From contig OY986967.1 of NCBI GenBank assembly GCA_963920575.1, forward strand, positions 27,295,137 to 27,359,136: a DNA stretch of 64,000 nt. Direction: 5' to 3'. The notes below the pieces were generated by a model. That model searched no databases. It saw nothing but the letters and a program-made list of their open reading frames with translations, and was not told where the DNA came from. How positions within the stretch are numbered: position 1 is the first letter of the stretch; each line of letters begins with the position of its first letter. A program made the translations under genes and the position numbers. Shown here one piece after another: positions 10,012 through 22,379 of the stretch. This DNA comes from Narthecium ossifragum. Its lineage: Eukaryota; Streptophyta; Magnoliopsida; Dioscoreales; Nartheciaceae.

Positions 10012-11687
10012 TTTCTTTTCTCCTATTCCCTATTCATTCGATCATATAAGCGAAACAAAAACCAAAACAACGGATACCCGATCGGAAAACTATCCGTTTG
10101 AAACAAAAATCCAGATCAAAGAAGAAAACCCATCTCAAGAATCACATCATCAACGAATTCCCATAGCAAAAGGAGCCTAACTTTTTCAGTCGAACTCCTA
10201 TATACGCATTCGAAACACATAAAGAAACTTATCAAGAACCGAAAAACCATCAATGGTTCTTTAAATTTCTCATATGCAACACATAAGCAACGAAATCAGA
10301 TAGTGCCCATGACTACCAACCTCTTAGAATCAAAGATTCATGCGAAACGAACGCACTTTCTTCTCTTTTCTTTTCTTGGAAGTCTGCTTATTTAATACCC
10401 CATATCTCCATCGTTTTCTCCCGTTCGAAATCCAGGTGGCGTGTGCTGGAGGAGAAGAAGGGGCCCTCTCGATCTCGCTTCCGAAAGCCAAGAAAGTAGG
10501 AAGAGATCGGATTAAAAAAGCAAGAAACTGGGAGAGAAAAAAAAAAAAAAAACGGTTCTGTTTTTCGATGGACCCGCGGGGATTTAGCCGACTTGGTGAG
10601 AAGCACGCTAGCCTTTTTTATTGGGTCCCACGTTGGGCCTGACCGGGCCGAACCCACGGACCCAACCTGTGAATCAGGTCCGGTCTGATATGGTTGGATA
10701 CGCCAAGATTGCAATTGGGTCCGGTGGTACACGGGAATAGATCACATTGGGTCAGGCTAGTTTGGCACATTGGGTTGGCAATCTTGACTAGATTTTATGT
10801 TGGACGGTCTTGGTAAGCTTTCGATGGAATTTCATCTATATATGATATAGCGTTCTAAGTTATGATTGTTATATCGAGCTATGCAATATCGCCTGATTAA
10901 TATTAATGCATTAAAGTATATGATACAAGTGTATTTATTACTAAAATGACCACTGATGAATCAACCATATTACATAATGCAACATCATGCACTACTTCAA
11001 TGCAAGCTATGAGAAATTTTACAAAGTAGCATATCTTTGCATAAGTCTCTAATTTACCTTGATTATTTCTTCTCATTGGAGATCACGAGTCTTATCATCA
11101 AGGGACCAACCTCGATCACCCAAATCACTATACCAAAAGGGTAATTTAGGGTGTCACTACTTTAACCACATGTATAGGAAAATTTGTGAATGACAAAGAC
11201 TCAAGAGTAGAACAGTGTCACATACCCAAGCAGCATTGTATACCCTAAGTTTTGTTTGAAGCATCCTAAGTTTTGTTTGAAGCACACAAGATAAGATGCC
11301 TTTCAATAGGATACATCCACACCTTCCTTCCATGCAACCCATTCAAATTTCTTAGAAGCAATTAAAATCCAGATCAAATGAAAGAAAAATTAGAGCAACT
11401 CATTTCCTTTTGTTAGCCAATCAAACAAAGATTATCAGAGAAACAAGACATATAGTACTCCAACTCCAAGTGATCAATCTCTCGAAATGAAGCATTTCAC
11501 AAGTAAAAGGCATTTAAAGTAAAAAAATCCTTCATTTAACAATAAATAGTAAAAGAAGTATGACAAGAGTAATTACTTTAGCATAATACAAATCTCAAAT
11601 CCTAATAGCATGAATGCCTGCTTTCAAGAACCAATAGTTTAGACAAGTGTAGAATGAATTCTTCCAGTTCCAGGTAGCATTTCCATC
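10012..11687. other. Fimbrin promoter/leader and intergenic DNA
   Basis: Contains the presumed fimbrin leader (minus strand), with a TATTAAATAAG-like TATA element around 10388-10400. Around 10620-10790 there is a cluster of GGGTCC/GGACC/GGGTCAGG words ending TTGGGTTGGCAATC, similar in flavour to hAT subterminal DNA, but with no paired end found. The 10,800-11,687 stretch is AT-rich; a 19-bp phrase CCTAAGTTTTGTTTGAAGCA repeats twice in tandem near 11244-11284. No gene seen. Confidence 0.5.
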
Positions 11688-12473
11688 TCACAATAGAGAC
11701 ATTACACAGCCAGAGAGAGCCAAGATCATCAGATAACCGAGAACAGTGTTGCTAGTCCTGTAAGAACTGGAGTCTGATGATTGTGATGCTGCTTTAGTCG
11801 AACCATTTCCTTGCAGGGTCGCCGGAGCCAATGCTGAATCGGAAACCGGTGTATGGTCCGGAGCAGGAGCTGGAGCAGGTGCCAGAAGCGGCTGAGCGCC
11901 GAACATAGCCTGTGGAATCAGAACATTGCCTACTTCATACACAGCACAAGGGAATGTTGCATACACGCTGCTGCTGATTTTGGGATTCGACCATCCAGAG
12001 TTGACACGAATGAGGCCGGATGCATCTGACACATTCAAGGTCATTTGGCCGCCGGCGAAGGAGCTGACCGGGTTGGCATTGCTAAGGCCCTTGAAATCTG
12101 ATAGAGAGTAGAACTTGGGGAGTGCGTGATAGAGGAAGAGGGACTTGAGCTGGTCTTGAGTCAGGTTGGAGAGTACAGGCTTCTTGAGAGAGGAGAAGGC
12201 CGAATCCGTGGGGACGAAGATTGTAATGCCTTGGTGGGTGTCGTTGGCTTGGTTTTGGAAGGTGTCAATGACTTCAGTTTGTGTGAGATAGTTGAGGAAG
12301 GTATGGAAAGGGCCGGCCACGGTGAAGAGGTTAGTCAGGTTGCAGAAATCAGGGGCAGGCGCAGGTGCCGGAGACAAAGATAGAAATGGAGGGGCTGCAG
12401 CTTTCTGAGCAGTTGATGCAGAAGCCAAGAGAGCTAGTACTACGGCGAAAAGAACAATCGCCCGCGATGCCAT
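11688..12473 (-). CDS. FLA: Fasciclin-like arabinogalactan protein
   Basis: Single coding exon, 261 residues. Order of domains: hydrophobic signal peptide (1-22), a short Ala/Pro arabinogalactan motif (SPAPAPAPD), one fasciclin domain (about 40-185, with the H1-type segment TIFVPTDSAF and the later YALPKF-like H2 region LFLYHALPKFY), a second AP-rich glycomodule (LAPAPAPAPD), a Ser/Thr linker and a hydrophobic C-terminus that fits a GPI-anchor signal. This is the single-fasciclin, GPI-anchored FLA group that acts at the plasma membrane and in cell walls, often in secondary-wall tissues. The ATG at 12473 is preferred over an in-frame ATG 60 bp upstream because the signal peptide begins there and the upstream codons lie near a splice acceptor. 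Confidence 0.95.
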   Translation of the reverse strand: MASRAIVLFAVVLALLASASTAQKAAAPPFLSLSPAPAPAPDFCNLTNLFTVAGPFHTFLNYLTQTEVIDTFQNQANDTHQGITIFVPTDSAFSSLKKPVLSNLTQDQLKSLFLYHALPKFYSLSDFKGLSNANPVSSFAGGQMTLNVSDASGLIRVNSGWSNPKISSSVYATFPCAVYEVGNVLIPQAMFGAQPLLAPAPAPAPDHTPVSDSALAPATLQGNGSTKAASQSSDSSSYRTSNTVLGYLMILALSGCVMSLL

Positions 12474-12521
12474 TGTTCTAGTTTTCCTTTTGTCAGCCCT
12501 CTCTTTGGCAAATTTAAGCTT

Positions 12522-13765
12522 CTGCAAGCACACAAAGCCATTGAATCAACAAAGCACAGACATGAATTCTTTTTTCATACATAAGAGAGCCATCTAACTG
12601 AAGAGATCATTACAAACCATGACAGAGAGAACTCTTGTTCCAAACATGCATTGGTAGATTAAGTGCTTGTTTAGGTGCTCAAGATCATCAGCTCTTTTTC
12701 AATGAAGACAAGTACAAGGAATCACAAAGAAACCTATAGACAACTCAAAGAAGCTATTTCCTTCAAAGAGGAGGGAGCTTACCTATGCAAATCGTCAAAA
12801 AAATATTCAAATGATTAATTCATCTCTTCTTACGGGCTTAAAACTTTTTAGAAATTGATGGTTTAATCGGAAAAAATTTCTAGCTGGAGAACAATTTTTC
12901 TACAAAAAATACTGAGACCCTTACTTGAATACCCACTGAAAGATCTAACTTACATCACTAGACAAGAAGCCATCTCAACAAAACAGTGGCCATCACAAGC
13001 AAAGCTGTGTAGAGAAGAGAAGACCATGTCCAGAGGCCAGAGACACAGAAACACCATTATATAAATGAAGATTGAGAAACAAGCCACCAATAGAGGCAGA
13101 TCTGTGGAAGAAACTGACACAAGGTAAAATCACTTTCTCTCAAAGGACAGTTGAACAAGAAGGTGAAGAAAATCTTTTCAAAATCTCGTAAGGTAGAAAG
13201 AGGTCATGACCAAACAAATAAAAAGAACAACCAACAAAAAGAAGTATAAAATGGTACCATGCAAAGGATTTATTACAGCTAACTAATCAAAGACGAGAAC
13301 TACAGAGCAAACTCTGAAAACCCCTTAAGAAGTTCCCTGAGTAATCACAGAAAAAAAAAATATCCCTGTCATTACCGCAAAGATCTAGTTGCATTGCCTT
13401 CAAAGCAAACAGATCTGAAGAAGTAAAACCCATTTAAAGCAATGCAAGCAAGTGTGATAAGCAAGGAAGCACTCAAACACCCCTACCAACCACAAACACT
13501 CATGGTTTAGTACTTATTATCTACCCATCTTTCACAAGTATAGAGGTGCCAACATTAAGCTCACTAACAGGCAATGCAGGTAGTCATCATGAGAAACAAA
13601 GACTATTCTTCAACATGAAGCAATAAGCCATCGAATCAAGAAGATCTACAGAAGAATGCCATCACAAATGGACAATGCTAGCAAAATCTAAACAACCCTC
13701 TTAATGGAAGCTAACATTACTAGATCTCAAAGAAAACACATGAAAGAAGGCTTTCAGAGACATAC
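12522..13765 (-). other. Probable 5'UTR intron of the FLA gene
   Basis: On the minus strand, CTCAAG|GTATGT at 13766/13765 is a good donor and TGCTTGCAG|AAGC at 12522/12521 a good acceptor. A TATA box lies about 75 bp upstream of the donor, and no start codon is needed in the short first exon. A leader intron of about 1.24 kb is inferred. Confidence 0.6.
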
Positions 13766-13840
13766 CTTGAGAATGGGAACTCAAATGTGAGTTTCCAGGG
13801 GAGGCTCAAATATGCAAGAGAGGTGGGGTTTTGAGGACTG

Positions 13841-13850
13841 AATATATAAA
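13841..13850 (-). promoter_or_regulatory. TATA box of the FLA gene
   Basis: Minus strand CTTTATATATTC, located to give a leader exon that ends at the donor at 13766. Confidence 0.6.
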
Positions 13851-16748
13851 GTGGGATGATGGGGGCAGGGCTTGTTACTGTGGGTGGGAGCTGGTGAGGG
13901 TATTTAAGGTACTCACAAGACCATAGATGAGAGAGAAAGCAAATGTGGCCAACTTTTCTGGCTTTCTCCCTCTACTGTGGCAGCATGAGAATTGAGAAAG
14001 AAACAGGCTACTCTGGGGAAAACTTCTGGACAGCCCATGTCTGGTGGCATATCAAGATGCAGGCCCTCCTCCAACCAGTGGTCCTTGTATTTTAATCCTC
14101 CCCAGCTTGCACTTCACCCTAAAAGAAGACACTGATGAGAGAGAAAGCTATTTGTAACATCTCAAAACAGGATTCATTATTGAATACAAAGGAATCATAA
14201 CATGTGTATTCCACTTCTCTATGCATCCACATTGTTTATAGCTGTGGCCATTGTAAACTGGAACCTAGAAGGATCTTCCCCCAGATAAGTACAGACACAG
14301 TTCTGCGAGTTAAACATAGTCTAGACTCTTGAAGAGTGATCTATTCATAAAATCTATCCATGATTGGTAAAGCTAAAGACATACTTATTTCTTTCCTTTA
14401 ATTCTATGGATAACATATAAGGTTAAAAGATTTTGGATTTTTTTTTGCATATAGCTATTCAAACTTTGCATCATGGTATCTACATTTTGCATCTTTTTCC
14501 AAAAACCTACCTTTCCTTAGTCAAAGGACATTTATATGTATCATGATCTAAGTTGTTTTAAGGGCAACTACATACAAAAAAAATACAACAAAATTTGAAG
14601 GCATGTCCAAGACCTATCTAAGTTATTTTAAGGGTAGTAAGTCAACGTCATTGTTGATCTCATACTGAGTAGCAGAGTAGGTGAGGGGTGATGGCAGTAG
14701 GAATGCACACATTCTATTTGAAGAGAATTAGCTGGCCATCCAGAAGAGCTGTGACTTTTATATGCCATCATGATCATGGTCAAGCCTTTCCTTTCATCTC
14801 TTCTCTGTCATGGACTCAATATGGTATTGCTGTCATTTCATTGCAGATTGTGCACTATAATCATGACAATGTGTCTCAAACTGTATCATTTCTTTTCTGT
14901 GCTTGTTTACACCATCAATTCAACTTTTAGCTGGGCCTTATTGGTAGTCATTTCAGGTCAATGGAATAGTATTCATCAAAACTCTTATGACATATCAGAT
15001 ATAAATTTCTGAATGACAACATGATAGATACAACATCATATATGCAATCTTAGTAATCAGCAAAAACGTATTGAAGTTTATGCCATCAATAATCTTTGTG
15101 TTCATTAGCATTTCTCGTTTTGAAGAGGATGGAAATGACACATGAGCTACCATGATAAAATTTTATGCATAGTCACATTGCATTTTCTGCTCATTAAGAT
15201 GTGTGAATAGGATATATATTGGTGGCAAATCTAAGAACTCATGTGGCAACTTGGTGCAATCTTGATTACATGAACGTAAGGCCTCATCTAATTCCAACAC
15301 CTAACTTTATTGATTGAAGTCATGTTCGCAAATTATCCGTGACATGACAACAGAGCAGACTGGACTAATTCGATCAGATAGTATTTCATAACGATTGAGA
15401 ATAGAAATGTTGCTTAAAATTTGAAAATTTTTATTTTTTTTCAGTATATAACATCTCGCAAGAAGAAGAGAGATGTGGGATAGATAACCCGAAATCGGGG
15501 GTTTGACGGGTGATAACCCGAAACCTATTCCATAGATTGTTTCGCTCCAAAGAGGGAATAAGTGGTGCTTATTCTAGAATAAGCACCGACCACCGACCGT
15601 TTATTCCTCAACCAAACGGCATAAGAGATCTGAGCCAGGGTAACGATCCGGCAACCTTAATTCAAGCATTCCTTCATGAGATCATGAAAAATCATGGAGG
15701 TATACACATGCTATTAATTATCATAGAGCTTTGTCTAACTCAGCAAGGAAGTCATTTTATTAATATCTAAGTTTCATGTTCATGGTGAGGAAGTGTGATA
15801 GTTTTAAAAACACCGGCAACGTGGGGATCAATGATTCCGTTCCACCAATCAAATCAGCCAACCAAAGCTTCTCTCCTTTTTTTTTTTCTTTTTTTCTTGA
15901 GTTGATTTGATCACGCCCCACATTAGCTGTAAAGCAGCCAACTATGTTGTGAACATAATTATTAGTTAGCTGGGCTTAATTGCATGAACATTGGTTGTAC
16001 CAAACAATCCTTTTTATGAGAATGATTGCTACTCACAATTAGCATCCTCTGAACAATTTAGAAGCAGTACCAAAGCACTTGCATCATGCACACATGAATT
16101 TTCTTGTTTATTGTGTCATTAAGTCCTGATGCACATTATAATCTAGGAGCAGCTTCTCGATTTAAAATGACTATGACCTGTTAATCTTTTTTCACCATGG
16201 CACCATTAAAGTTTGCAAAATTTACTCTGTAGAGAACTGCAAATGAATTGGTATATGATGAAAAGCGCGCAAATTTATAGAAGAAGCTCAGCTTACAAGT
16301 GAAGTGTTGACCAGCTGATATGGAAAACACTCTTAAAAGATAAGGTTTCTGGTTCAGAATGCAGAAGGTCTGAGAATTGCCAGTAAGTGATAAATTTCCT
16401 TCAAAAAATTGGAAGCAATTAACGCAGCCCAGGAGAACGATTAGCTGAAAACGGACATTCCAACAACTTAAAATGGTTATCTCAACAGATATTTTTGCAG
16501 CTTGAGCTCAAATTGATTTTTATCTTTGTCTTTTCGACAAGCCATATACAGATAGTTAAGCTCTGCCATACAGTGAAATGAGGCTAGAACAAATACACTA
16601 CTGTTAAAGTTCACAGTATTAAGGGAAGGATGTTGCACACAAGTAAGTTCTCTTCTCAGGTTATCAGCAGCGATCAAAGCTTGCAGGTAGATTTCTGGGA
16701 AATGCAGCCTCAAAGAACAAGTCATGTTGTTAAGTAAGAAATATGTTA
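13851..16748. other. Intergenic region without a recognised gene
   Basis: AT-rich DNA between the FLA promoter and the 3' end of RhoGDI. The short frames at 14688-15012 and 15510-15770 have no family resemblance or splice context. One palindromic element is described separately. Confidence 0.6.
15525..15640. mobile_element. Small palindromic MITE-like element
   Basis: Centred near 15575 is a 24-bp perfect palindrome, GGTGCTTATTCT followed by its inverse. Weaker inverted similarity continues outward (GTTTCGCTCC-AAAGAGGGAATAAG against CTTATTCCTCAACCAAACGG-type sequence). This foldback organisation is typical of MITEs. No clear target duplication was seen. Confidence 0.4.
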
Positions 16749-19047
16749 TCAGATAGTCATTGATGGCCATTCTTTGCGAATATCAAAAGTGTAGCTGATC
16801 TCCAAGTAGCACTTGCCGTCGTCATCAACAAACTATTGAAATAAAATAGAGTAAGTATTAGAACTCAAAATTGGCTATAGCGATAACAGCAGGTGTAAGA
16901 TATTTGTAACAGCTTACAAACATAAATGACCTGAAATCATCCTAATCAAAGCACCGAACTAAATCATTTTAAATGTCACGCCATTGTAATGGCATCAATC
17001 ACATGACCATGATCACCATTCTACGAAATAAAAACCCAGAATAGCCTGTATAGCTCATCAAACACAATTTGATTCAAGAAACTAAAAGGATGACTATCTA
17101 ATTGTCAAATAGTTTCATGAGAAACTTTTTAATCAGATTGTTGAATGTGGTGCTTCACAACAATGATGCTATCAATGTCGCGAGAAACGCAAAATGGTGA
17201 TGGCTCTAAACATGGCCACAATTAGAACACGAAGATGAGAATTAAATTTTTCCAAGGATAATGGAGTGAACATGACTGATGAGTGAAGTAAACTTAGGAC
17301 AATGAGGCAGAAATACCTTTGTTCTTGCTGAGTATGATCCTCTTGCAAATATGCCGGATGGAGTAGTTTCTTCTGCTACCTCGTATGTGTAAGGCTCAAC
17401 CTGAGGACTGAAGGTTCCTAGCATTTCCTTTGTCCTGTCCACTGAAACAGAAATGGATCCATTAAAACTGTCTAAAGGACATGAATTAGCTTCTCAAATC
17501 TCAATCCCCTGAAAATTTACTAAATCAGAGTTTAAAAATAGAGCATAGTAAACACAAAACTCATCCAAATTATTGTTTGACATAAATTAATGCATGTATA
17601 TAACTATGTAAGTTAAGATATAAAGCTCACCTTTAACACCAGTTTTCCACACTGTGTTGGTATACTTCAAGCCAGAGACAAGATTGTCCTTGACTAAGAA
17701 GGTAAACTTGAGCCTGTAGCGAGTAGCTTCCTTGAGAGTGAACCATGGACCCTTGGAGTTACAAGCCACAGGTATTGAGAGGATTATGTCAGGTCTACCA
17801 GGAGATAAGATTGCTAGGCTTTGAATCTCAACCTCTGGCTCCAGAGTTTCTACAACATTTGGAACAAAAGAGTTCAATTTTTAAGTAGAAAACACACTAG
17901 TTGGCTAAGAATAAAGGAAAGAAAACCAAATTGAACGACTGAAGGATTATTCTTTAGTGAGGTGATAGAGATTAGTCAAGATAATGCGCCCAAATTTCAA
18001 GTACTTCTGTCAGAAAGGAAGGGTTCAAACAGAATATGGCAAGCATGTCAGGCATATGAACACTTCCCAAAAAACAAATATATATTCATGTGAAGAAGTT
18101 AATTTCTTGAAACAACCCAATGAATAAGATATTGCATATGTCAGTATATCAAGAGATACTACCTTCAGTTTTATTTTTCATAAGAGATAATGCTAGATTT
18201 TCTGAATGAAAGATGAAGAGAAAACACTTAATTCAAAAACAAAAGATAAAGAATGAAAAGAGACAGCTACCTAGAGAGAGCTCTACTTTGAATGAAAGGA
18301 TTTGGATGCATATGCAAAAGAAACTCAGTGAACTAGCAAAAGCAGAAAGATAGAAAGCAATTAAGACAAAAAGAGAAAAACAAAAGATAAGCCTTCAACT
18401 ATAGTAAAGGAAAAGCTATCACTGTTCATGTTAAATGTATAGTGATCCATTTTTATGTGCAAAAAACTAAGGAAAATAAAACTAAAAACCTCTAATAAAA
18501 ACAGTAAACCTAATGAAAAAGAATGGTAGGTTACCTCCAACAGAGTTCAAATCCACACTTCCCAAGAGCTGCTCTTTCCACCTCCTCAAGCTGTCATCAT
18601 CCTGCATTATCAATCACAAAAAGAAAACAAAAAGAAAGATGAGAAGTTGAACAAATTAACTTGAAAACAAAAGAAGTGGGATTAAGAGAAGGGGAAAAAA
18701 GAGAAGAAGCCCAATACCTTGTCCTTCTCTAGGTGATTTCTGAGACTAATCTGAGGCCCCAAATCAATACCTTTTACACCGTCACCCTCTTCATCCTCCT
18801 CCTCTTCCTCTTCCTCCTCAGTAGTATAAGTAGACACCTCACTCACCTGCCTGCTAAGGCTAAGCTTCTCCTCCTCCTCCTTCTCCCCTACATCACCATT
18901 AACACCAACACCCTCTCTTCTCTCTACTCCCTCTCCTTCCTTTGTTTCTAGTGCTCCCAAAACTCCATTCTTTTCATCTTCTTTTTTGTTCTCCTCAAAA
19001 CCCATATCCTTAGAATTGGTGGAAAGAGCTCCCACAGCAAAAGACAT
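16749..19047 (-). CDS. RhoGDI: Rho GDP-dissociation inhibitor (RhoGDI), 5 exons
   Basis: Keeps ROP/Rac GTPases in the cytosol by binding their prenyl group, and so restricts where polar growth occurs. Exons (minus): 18718-19047, 18535-18601, 17631-17849, 17317-17441, 16749-16832; phases agree and give 274 residues. Residues 1-105 are a plant-type disordered arm, rich in Glu, with an uninterrupted acidic run of about 14 Glu/Asp near residue 80. The regulatory arm follows (LRRWKEQLLGSVDLNSVG). The immunoglobulin-like isoprenyl-binding domain then contains LKFTFLVKDNLVSGLKY, the GTFSPQ loop and the family-typical end FVDDDGKCYLEISYTFDI-RKEW. The N-terminal arm is longer than in most RhoGDIs. A (GA)n run lies about 480 bp upstream of the start. 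Confidence 0.95.
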
Positions 19048-19524
19048 AGCAACTCCTAAGTCTTAACACATCAACAGCAAATCAATAGGCTAAAAGAAGA
19101 GAAGAAAGGAACCAATGGTAGCAAACAATGTTGTAAACAACCAATCAAAGAGTACCCACCAACCCTTCAACGGTCAAGAACACAAAAAAGAGCCCAAGAA
19201 TTTCAAACACCAACCTAAAGAAAAAGGAATAAAAGCTAAAAAGAAGCATGCCCACAAAGAGAGGACGAGAACAAGTGCAAAAAAGAACACCACATTCTAC
19301 AGAATCTTAAGACAACTACAATAATATAACAAGATCAGGTATAGATGGATTGGCTTGTTTAAAGAAGAACCTCGAATACTTCGTGTGAAGAGAAGAGAAG
19401 AGAAGAGACAAGAAGAATAGGTGGCAGAGAATAGTTGTTTTTGGTTTCTAGAGAGAGAAAGAGAGATTAATTAACATGGATGGAAGAGGGAGGTGGTGAC
19501 TTCGTGAGGATCACTACTATAGAG

Positions 19525-19525
<1 letters not shown>

Positions 19526-19556
<31 letters not shown>
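19526..19556. repeat. (GA)n microsatellite upstream of RhoGDI
   Basis: About 30 bp of uninterrupted GA. On the gene strand it is a (CT)n tract, of the kind often found in plant promoters and leaders. Confidence 0.9.
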
Positions 19557-19560
<4 letters not shown>

Positions 19561-19734
19561 TCTCTTCTTTGACTCAATCTTCAAGATCTCTCTTGGTTTG
19601 CACCATTAGAGAGGGCACATTTGTTTGCTATCTATCAAATTACTCCATAATCTATGCATTAAAAAGATTTTTTATCGCATCTTTGTATGGAAAGTTTTTT
19701 GATAGAATAAGAAGGTTTGTGGGACCCAACCCAA

Positions 19735-19738
<4 letters not shown>

Positions 19739-19765
<27 letters not shown>

Positions 19766-20700
19766 GACAAGATGAACTAGTAAGTTAGTGTAAAGCTACA
19801 ACTTAATAAGCTGAAAGCTTGGAGTTTAGGAACACCTCCTAACACACTCTATCTTGGACCTCCATTAACTATGAGGCCAAGTTACAATCCCAAAACTGGG
19901 CATTCCAACACCCTCTCGCTTCTCTTGCGAGACGATCCGTAATCTCATTGTCTGGCGCAGAGTAAACGTGGTTCTCTCAATGGGAGAGACAACCAAACTC
20001 TCTATGGGAGAGATAACCATATTTTTATAGAGGAAGAAATCAAAAATTCTATTTTATTTATCAACCAAAAACTAAACCCCACAAACCCTAAGGCCTCCTT
20101 TTATAGTTTTAAGGAAAGACCAACCCAACTCAAACATAGATTCAAACATCATTAGCCTAATCCAAGTATCAAATCCGGAATTAAACCGGAACTCAAAATC
20201 CTCCTAGAAATAGGAAATTTGCCAAAAATAGAAACCGATAAAACTGCCTAAAAAGAAAAGTTTTCAATAAAACTGAAATTTTAGACCAAAAGGAAAAGGA
20301 ATTTGACGATTTGACGATCAGTCATGGAGAGATCGAAGATCTCCGATGATTAATGACGGGCTCGTCGACCGGTCGTTTCGACTGGTCGCACGCTCCGATC
20401 GGACACCCGGATCAAAAGTTATGGCCATCCAAAGATCTCAGTCGGACGAATGGGGTCCGAATGTGTCCGGATCGCCTCGGGAGCTGCTCCAAATCGGACT
20501 CAGTCAGGTCCGCCCTTGGTCCTGCATCATTGTCTTTCCTGGGGATGTGACGAACACGGGCCTCAAGTAACTGCGCAGCTGACCAGAAAAACCGCTCCAA
20601 ACCCAACAGCTGATTGATTAAATAACTGTATTCATGCACAAAAGGACATGCTATAGCTTCAATTGGGATAACTGCCAGTTTAGAGAGGGGCTCGTGATCA
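19739..20700 (-). mobile_element. Retroelement-like remnant with poly(A)
   Basis: Read on the minus strand, a TATA-like ACTATAAAAGGAGG (near 20095) is followed by an AATAAA (near 20055), an inverted AGAGAGTTTGG/TCTCTCCCAT pair, and finally a 27-A run at 19739-19765. The TATA plus AATAAA spacing recalls an LTR, and the terminal poly(A) recalls a retroposed copy. No reverse-transcriptase or gag frame and no target duplication were found. It is best taken as a degenerate retroelement of unknown class. Confidence 0.3.
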
Positions 20701-22328
20701 CCACATGACACAGTAATGAAACAGACCTAAAAAAAATCATTTTTTCCTGTAAATTTCACATCAATTAATTTGTAAATCAGTGCATTTGTTTTACAATTAT
20801 ATTGCGAAAAGACCCTAATACTTGAATTCGGCACTCTCTTATTTGCTTTTGTTGCAAAAAAAAAAAAAAAAAAACCTCTCTATTGCTAATTTTTTATTTA
20901 ACAAAGGTTTTTTGATTGTCATGTCTGAAATATTAGACGATTAAAGTATGTTATTGGATCTCCCCTTTTCCTTCAACTTATAATTATATTTCTACCCGAA
21001 GAGAACTAATCGCCAATAAAAATTATCTTGTCAAAATTTTCATCTTTTTTGAGTTGGAAAAACCATGTTTAGTTTGACTTACTATAAGTGGAATTTAATC
21101 CTAACTAGCAGATGTGGTTTTTTGCAGCAAAAACCAATAAAAGTGAGCGCTGGATGCAAATAGCAACAATGTGGTGGATTTTTCGTTCTGTGGCCATAAA
21201 ATAAGGGGGATATTGACAAAAAGAAAAAGACCCTACTACAAAATATGACATGAAAAAACTCAAAGATTTTTTTTTTTTATATCAACTTTTAAGAGCTTAG
21301 GGTTTCCTTCTTAATCACTTTGACCATAGTTAATTAAGGTATATATATATATCACTAGAGATTTGAATTGAATCATCTCTGTCCTTTCCTGTTCTTGAGG
21401 ATAACTGTTGAAGGTGCCATGAATCAAGACAGAGGTCACATGCCATTTCTTAAAAGAGTTACTGAAACTTTTAGGGTTTACTGTAGTCTGTAGATTAGGT
21501 TCTCTCTAGCTGGAAGGTGACAACAACCTCAGTACTCATCAAGTCAATAACTGCTCTGCCATCTCACATGAACCTCTCATGACTGCCATTACTTTCCCAT
21601 CACTTTCCATTCCGTAACTCTTAATGAGTTGATAAGAACATCCTCTCAGCCTAGTAATTTATCTCCAGTAAGAGAGAAGATCTACTGCATTCATAAAAGG
21701 TGAATGCATGGTTCCCAAAATCAGTAATGTGGCAGCTATTTTCTTGTTATACTTTAGGTGGAACTTTTTTTAGTGCATGTCTTGCTCTTTCTTGATTGAT
21801 TGTTTGTGGAGGAGATGTACTGTGGTGCTGATAAGGGGTAGTCATGTACAGATGTACTACTCATGCGGCAAAGAACAGTACACTATTTATTCTTCTTTTT
21901 AATTCAGCAATCATTCCCAAAAACCCAAAAATCTTAAACTGAGAGAATAGAATGAATCTATACTTTTATATAATATTTAACACACTCCTTCATCAGTGGT
22001 CTTGAATGATCTAGAGTTCTTCATCTAAAAAACAACTTAAAACCCATAAGAAAGGGTGAGTTAAACTCATATTATAGTCTGACTTGCTTTGTTCTTATGA
22101 TTTAGTTGCATTATGAACATCTCAGAATCAAGAGTGGTTTAATTAATTAATTGCGACCACATCACCAAATCCAATCTCAGTCATGACACTGCCATTTAGT
22201 AATTAGTAAGTTCAACTGCATGCTTTTAAAGACGGTGTGAAGTCCAAAAAATTCCATTCTCCGATGAAGATAAGATGACCCAACTATATATGGACTAACC
22301 ACCACATTGAAGATACATAGCTACAAAG
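20701..22328. other. Intergenic region, no gene recognised
   Basis: AT-rich. A 20-A run is at about 20856-20875. TATATATAT lies at 21341-21350. Nothing coding is apparent. A CTATATATGG TATA-like box at 22283-22291 may belong to the downstream peptide gene. Confidence 0.6.
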
Positions 22329-22330
22329 AT

Positions 22331-22338
22331 GTATATAA
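22331..22338 (+). promoter_or_regulatory. TATA box of the cysteine-rich peptide gene
   Basis: GTATATAAGAGG, 42 bp before the preferred ATG. It overlaps an upstream in-frame ATG at 22329, which argues that the upstream ATG is not transcribed and that translation starts at 22380. An alternative TATA at 22283 would allow the longer form. Confidence 0.5.
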
Positions 22339-22379
22339 GAGGAGGAGGAGAGGCTAAGATCAGGCAAAGCATTGGAATC

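Noticed and set aside
9781..10101. Plus-strand frame of 106 codons
   Set aside because: Antisense shadow of fimbrin exons 1-2.
11926..12383. Plus-strand frames over the FLA gene
   Set aside because: Antisense shadows of a well-supported coding exon.
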